Shown: positions 27,622 through 27,943 of the stretch, piece by piece
How positions within the stretch are numbered: the first letter of the stretch is position 1
Layout: each line of letters begins with the position of its first letter
From: Psilocybe azurescens
Taxonomy: Eukaryota; Basidiomycota; Agaricomycetes; Agaricales; Agrocybaceae
Direction: 5' to 3'
Assembly (NCBI GenBank): GCA_023853785.1
Contig: JAJIRX010000300.1
Span: 1-27,943 of the forward strand
DNA: 27,943 nucleotides
The notes under the pieces: model-generated
The model's database searches: none
What the model was told of the DNA's origin: nothing
The model's input: only the letters and a program-made list of their open reading frames with translations
Translations under genes and position numbers: made by a program

Positions 27622-27712
27622 TAGAGTCCAGTTGGACTCCAGGTGACTTTAAACAAGTCCGCTTGAGTCCAACTGGAGTTCAATTAGAATCCAGCTGGGC
27701 TCCAACTAGAAT
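27622..27712. repeat. Cluster of AGTCCAACTGGA inverted and direct repeats
   Basis: TCCAGTTGGACT (about 27628-27639) and AGTCCAACTGGA (about 27666-27678) are exact reverse complements. Further diverged copies, AATCCAGCTGGG and CTCCAACTAGA, follow. It may be the end of a small transposon or a hairpin-forming minisatellite. Confidence 0.6.
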
Positions 27713-27943
27713 ATTTCAATCTTTCAATCTTAGTGTAAATTCATATGAGTGCAATATAATATATTAATAACTATATACTATATTATTATCTATTTGCAAA
27801 GTCCATTGTAACAAAATAAAATAAAAATAAAAACATAACATACTAAAAAGATGGGCAGGAGGTTATAGACTTGGGTTAAAATGAACAAACAAACATATAA
27901 ATGTAAAAAAATGAGAGAACAAAAGAAAAAAAGTGAAAAAAAT

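Overview
The window looks like a gene-poor, repeat-rich stretch of nuclear DNA from a basidiomycete fungus, most likely an agaricomycete. The evidence is a set of decayed genes with short introns (about 50-190 bp, GT...AG) and families typical of that group: a Penelope-like reverse transcriptase of the Coprina type, a cysteine-cluster protein of KDZ transposons, a fungal rhodopsin-like membrane protein, and nuclear genes for PCNA and proteasome subunit Rpn6. I see no prokaryotic genes, no rRNA or tRNA gene and no CRISPR array. All identifications come from reading motifs by eye; no database search was run.

Layout. 1-420: a broken Rpn6 fragment (minus). 1095-2285: the left arm of a large inverted duplication whose right arm is 16630-18195. 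2.5-5.0 kb: minisatellites (one with ten TGAGTCA sites) and a dispersed repeat in three copies. 5.6-10.6 kb: direct duplications, two MITE-like elements and eight copies of a ~150-bp satellite, each carrying an E-box hairpin. 11.05-13.19 kb: a composite of 5'-truncated Coprina-like retroelement pieces joined at C-rich telomere-like tracts, with a hammerhead-like core near its right end. 13.2-14.5 kb: an unassigned reading frame (minus) and a probable Ser/Thr-rich single-pass membrane protein (plus).

15.9-17.2 kb: a multi-exon, frameshifted rhodopsin-like membrane protein gene, the parent of the inverted duplication. 18.2-18.5 kb: a fragment of PCNA. 18.7-19.35 kb: a broken gene of a basidiomycete family that may have a PD-(D/E)XK nuclease fold. 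20.35-21.87 kb: a nearly full-length PCNA pseudogene that keeps its introns (minus). 22.2-25.0 kb: a divergently oriented, GC-rich, disordered-protein gene relic. The last 3 kb are AT-rich, with a small possible gene, a polypurine tract and a KDZ-associated relic (minus).

How it fits together. Almost every recognisable host gene here is a damaged copy: frameshifts, premature stops explicable as C-to-T changes, and internal losses. The window reads as a graveyard of segmental duplicates embedded in satellites and retroelements, as in subtelomeric or heterochromatic fungal DNA. No complete novel operon-like system is visible. The most unusual structure is the telomere-style Coprina assembly at 11.05-13.19 kb.
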